DNA of 5,773 nucleotides. It comes from Bacteriovoracaceae bacterium UBA2428 (GTDB taxonomy: Bacteria; Bdellovibrionota; UBA2428). This document shows positions 4,342 through 5,773 of the stretch, in pieces. The stretch's first letter is position 1, and each line of letters opens with the position of its first letter. A program made the position numbers and the translations under genes. The stretch lies in NCBI GenBank assembly GCA_002343545.1, contig DDRA01000171.1, forward strand, positions 1-5,773, read 5' to 3'. The notes beneath the pieces are model-generated. The model saw only the letters and a program-made list of their open reading frames with translations. It searched no databases and was not told the DNA's origin.

Positions 4342-5283
4342 ATGAAGTTCCTTAGCTATCGCACTCCCGAAGGCACGGACTCCTGGGGCGTTTTAGGTAC
4401 AAACGGAAAAGTTTTAGATCTCCGTTCCGCAGCCCCCAGCCTGTTGGATTTTCTCCGTTCCGACTGGGAAAAGTCGCTTCCCAAGCTCCAAGCCCGCGTC
4501 GCCGAAGCGGATTTATCCCTGGAATCCCTACAAGTTAAAGCTTGCTTACCCAATCCCCCCTCCATGCGGGACGGCTACGCCTTCCGGCAGCACGTCGAGG
4601 CCGCCCGCCGCAATCGCGGCGTCGAGATGATCCCCGAGTTCGACCTTTTCCCGATCTTCTACTTCACGAACCATTACGCCGTGACGGGCCCCGGCCCGGT
4701 CAGCGTGCCCCCGCGCCAGCTCGACCAGCTCGATTTCGAGCTCGAGGCGGCGATCGTCGTCGGCAAGCAGGGCCGCAACGTGAAGGCCAAGGACGCCGAC
4801 GCCCACATCTTCGGCTATACGATCATGAACGACTGGTCGGCACGCCGGGTTCAGATGGACGAGATGAAGCTGAGCCTGGGCCCCGCCAAGGGCAAAGACT
4901 TCGCGACCTCGCTCGGCGCCTGGCTCGTCACCCCCGACGAGCTCGCGCCCTTCCGCCGCCCCTCCCCCGAAGGCGACCGCTACGCGCTCGAGATGAGCTG
5001 CGACGTGAACGGCCAGCCCATCTCGAAGGGCAACCTGGCCGACATGACCTGGTCCTTCGCCCAGATCCTCGAGCGCGTTTCGTACGGCGCCACGATTTAC
5101 CCGGGCGACGTCATCGGATCGGGCACGGTCGGCACGGGCTGCTTCCTGGAGCTGAACGGGTCGAAGATCACCAACCAATGGCTCAAGCCGGGCGACAAGG
5201 TCGTCTTGCGCATCAACGGCCTGGGCGAGCTCGAGAACGTCATCCAAGTCGAAGACATCCCGGAATACCCGTTCCGCAGCTAA
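4342..5283 (+). CDS. Fumarylacetoacetate hydrolase-family protein (probable fumarylacetoacetase)
   Basis: A 313-residue cytoplasmic enzyme expected to cleave the carbon-carbon bond of fumarylacetoacetate, giving fumarate and acetoacetate. Residues 1 to about 75 form a small N-terminal domain and the catalytic fold follows. Family metal and active-site residues are visible: Glu133 and Glu135 in DFELEAA, Asp164 in NDWSAR (163-168), and Lys185 in GPAKGKDF (180-187). ATG at 4342 follows GAAAGGA (4325-4331) with a 10-nt spacer. A maleylacetoacetate isomerase-like gene starts 16 nt after the stop, which supports homogentisate catabolism over the other substrates handled by this superfamily. Codon choice changes abruptly near codon 73: 32 of the first 73 codons end in A or T, against 16 of the remaining 240. 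The exact substrate is inferred mainly from the neighbour. Confidence 0.88.
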   Translation: MKFLSYRTPEGTDSWGVLGTNGKVLDLRSAAPSLLDFLRSDWEKSLPKLQARVAEADLSLESLQVKACLPNPPSMRDGYAFRQHVEAARRNRGVEMIPEFDLFPIFYFTNHYAVTGPGPVSVPPRQLDQLDFELEAAIVVGKQGRNVKAKDADAHIFGYTIMNDWSARRVQMDEMKLSLGPAKGKDFATSLGAWLVTPDELAPFRRPSPEGDRYALEMSCDVNGQPISKGNLADMTWSFAQILERVSYGATIYPGDVIGSGTVGTGCFLELNGSKITNQWLKPGDKVVLRINGLGELENVIQVEDIPEYPFRS

Positions 5284-5299
5284 GCGAGGAGCACCCGAA

Positions 5300-5773
5300 A
5301 TGAGCACGAGCCCGCGTCTCTACGGCTACTGGAGATCTTCCGCGACCTGGCGAGTGCGCTGGGCTTTCGCCCTCAAGGAACTCCCCTACGAATACGTGCC
5401 CGTGAACATCCTCAAGGGCGAAACCCAAGCGCCGGCGCACTTGGCGCGCCATCCGCTGGGGATGCTGCCGGTGCTCGAAACGGCGCCGGGTGCGATGCTC
5501 GTGGAAAGCTTGGCCATGCTGGAGTGGCTGGACGAGCGTTACCCCGAGACTTACGCCCTTTACCCGGGTTGCGCGGACGATCGGGCCACGGTCCGGGCCC
5601 TTTGCGAGATCATCAACAGCGGCACGGCCCCGCTGCAAACGCCCCGGGCGCAGAAGCATCACAGCGACGATCCCGAAAAGCGCGCCGAGTGGGGCACCCA
5701 CTTCACCCGCGAGGGGCTACGTACTTTCGATCGACTGCGCGAAAACGTATTGGCCCGCCCCTTCCACGACGAG
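5300..5773 (+). CDS. maiA: Maleylacetoacetate isomerase-like zeta-class GST, 3' end outside the window
   Basis: The first 158 codons are present and the frame is open at the right edge; full-length family members are about 210-220 residues. The thioredoxin-fold N-terminus has the zeta-class active-site segment RSSATWRVR (12-20), with Ser13 matching the catalytic serine of the family. The glutathione-site parts P-L-G-M-L-P-V-L and V-E-S-L-A-M-L-E-W-L-D-E follow, then the helical domain with I-I-N-S-G-T-A-P-L-Q. The usual SSCS cysteine is Ala15. ATG at 5300 follows GAGGAG (5286-5291) with an 8-nt spacer, 16 nt after the hydrolase stop. The enzyme would use glutathione to convert maleylacetoacetate to fumarylacetoacetate, the substrate of the gene upstream. 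Maleylpyruvate isomerase (gentisate pathway) is a less likely alternative. Confidence 0.88.
   Translation, partial: MSTSPRLYGYWRSSATWRVRWAFALKELPYEYVPVNILKGETQAPAHLARHPLGMLPVLETAPGAMLVESLAMLEWLDERYPETYALYPGCADDRATVRALCEIINSGTAPLQTPRAQKHHSDDPEKRAEWGTHFTREGLRTFDRLRENVLARPFHDE

Noticed and set aside
4331..4345. Four-codon frame (MKSE) overlapping the hydrolase start as ATGA
   Set aside because: Its ribosome-binding site would abut the ATG with no spacer, and so short a frame is expected by chance.
4546..5307. 253-codon minus-strand frame opposite the hydrolase gene
   Set aside because: Antisense shadow; the plus-strand frame carries the conserved hydrolase residues and the expected codon bias.

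Overview
The window is GC-rich bacterial DNA. Strong Shine-Dalgarno sites and many codons ending in G or C point to a free-living, probably Gram-negative bacterium (Pseudomonadota or a neighbouring phylum), but nothing here fixes the genus.

Layout, left to right. (1) Positions 1-63 carry the first 21 codons of a minus-strand gene running off the left edge. (2) 152-226 is a complete tRNA-Arg (anticodon CCT, CCA encoded). (3) 227-894 is a hairpin-rich stretch with two small plus-strand reading frames. One is a 43-codon frame behind a near-perfect Shine-Dalgarno and folding into mutually exclusive hairpins; the other is a 68-codon basic, Trp-rich frame just ahead of the next gene. (4) 895-3624 is a two-gene unit: a 752-residue exporter-type ABC transporter (membrane domain and ATPase fused, with a long soluble N-terminal extension) and a 150-residue DUF1854 protein. 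This pair is, as I recall, associated with cyanophycin metabolism in other bacteria, but no cyanophycin synthetase lies in this window. (5) 3644-4075 (minus, convergent) is a Fur-superfamily regulator with all five PerR-type regulatory metal ligands but neither structural CxxC motif. (6) 4342-5773 (plus, divergent from the regulator) holds a fumarylacetoacetate hydrolase-family gene and the start of a zeta-class glutathione transferase resembling maleylacetoacetate isomerase. Together these would be the last two steps of tyrosine/homogentisate catabolism, yielding fumarate and acetoacetate.

The most notable unexplained signals are: a perfect 13-bp inverted repeat with a 3-nt loop inside the PerR-like gene; a sharp codon-usage break about 73 codons into the hydrolase gene; competing hairpins in the 43-codon frame; stop codons placed in hairpin loops at successive gene ends; and the transporter/DUF1854 pair with a small basic ORF upstream. 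No insertion sequence, CRISPR array, integrase or replication origin was seen.
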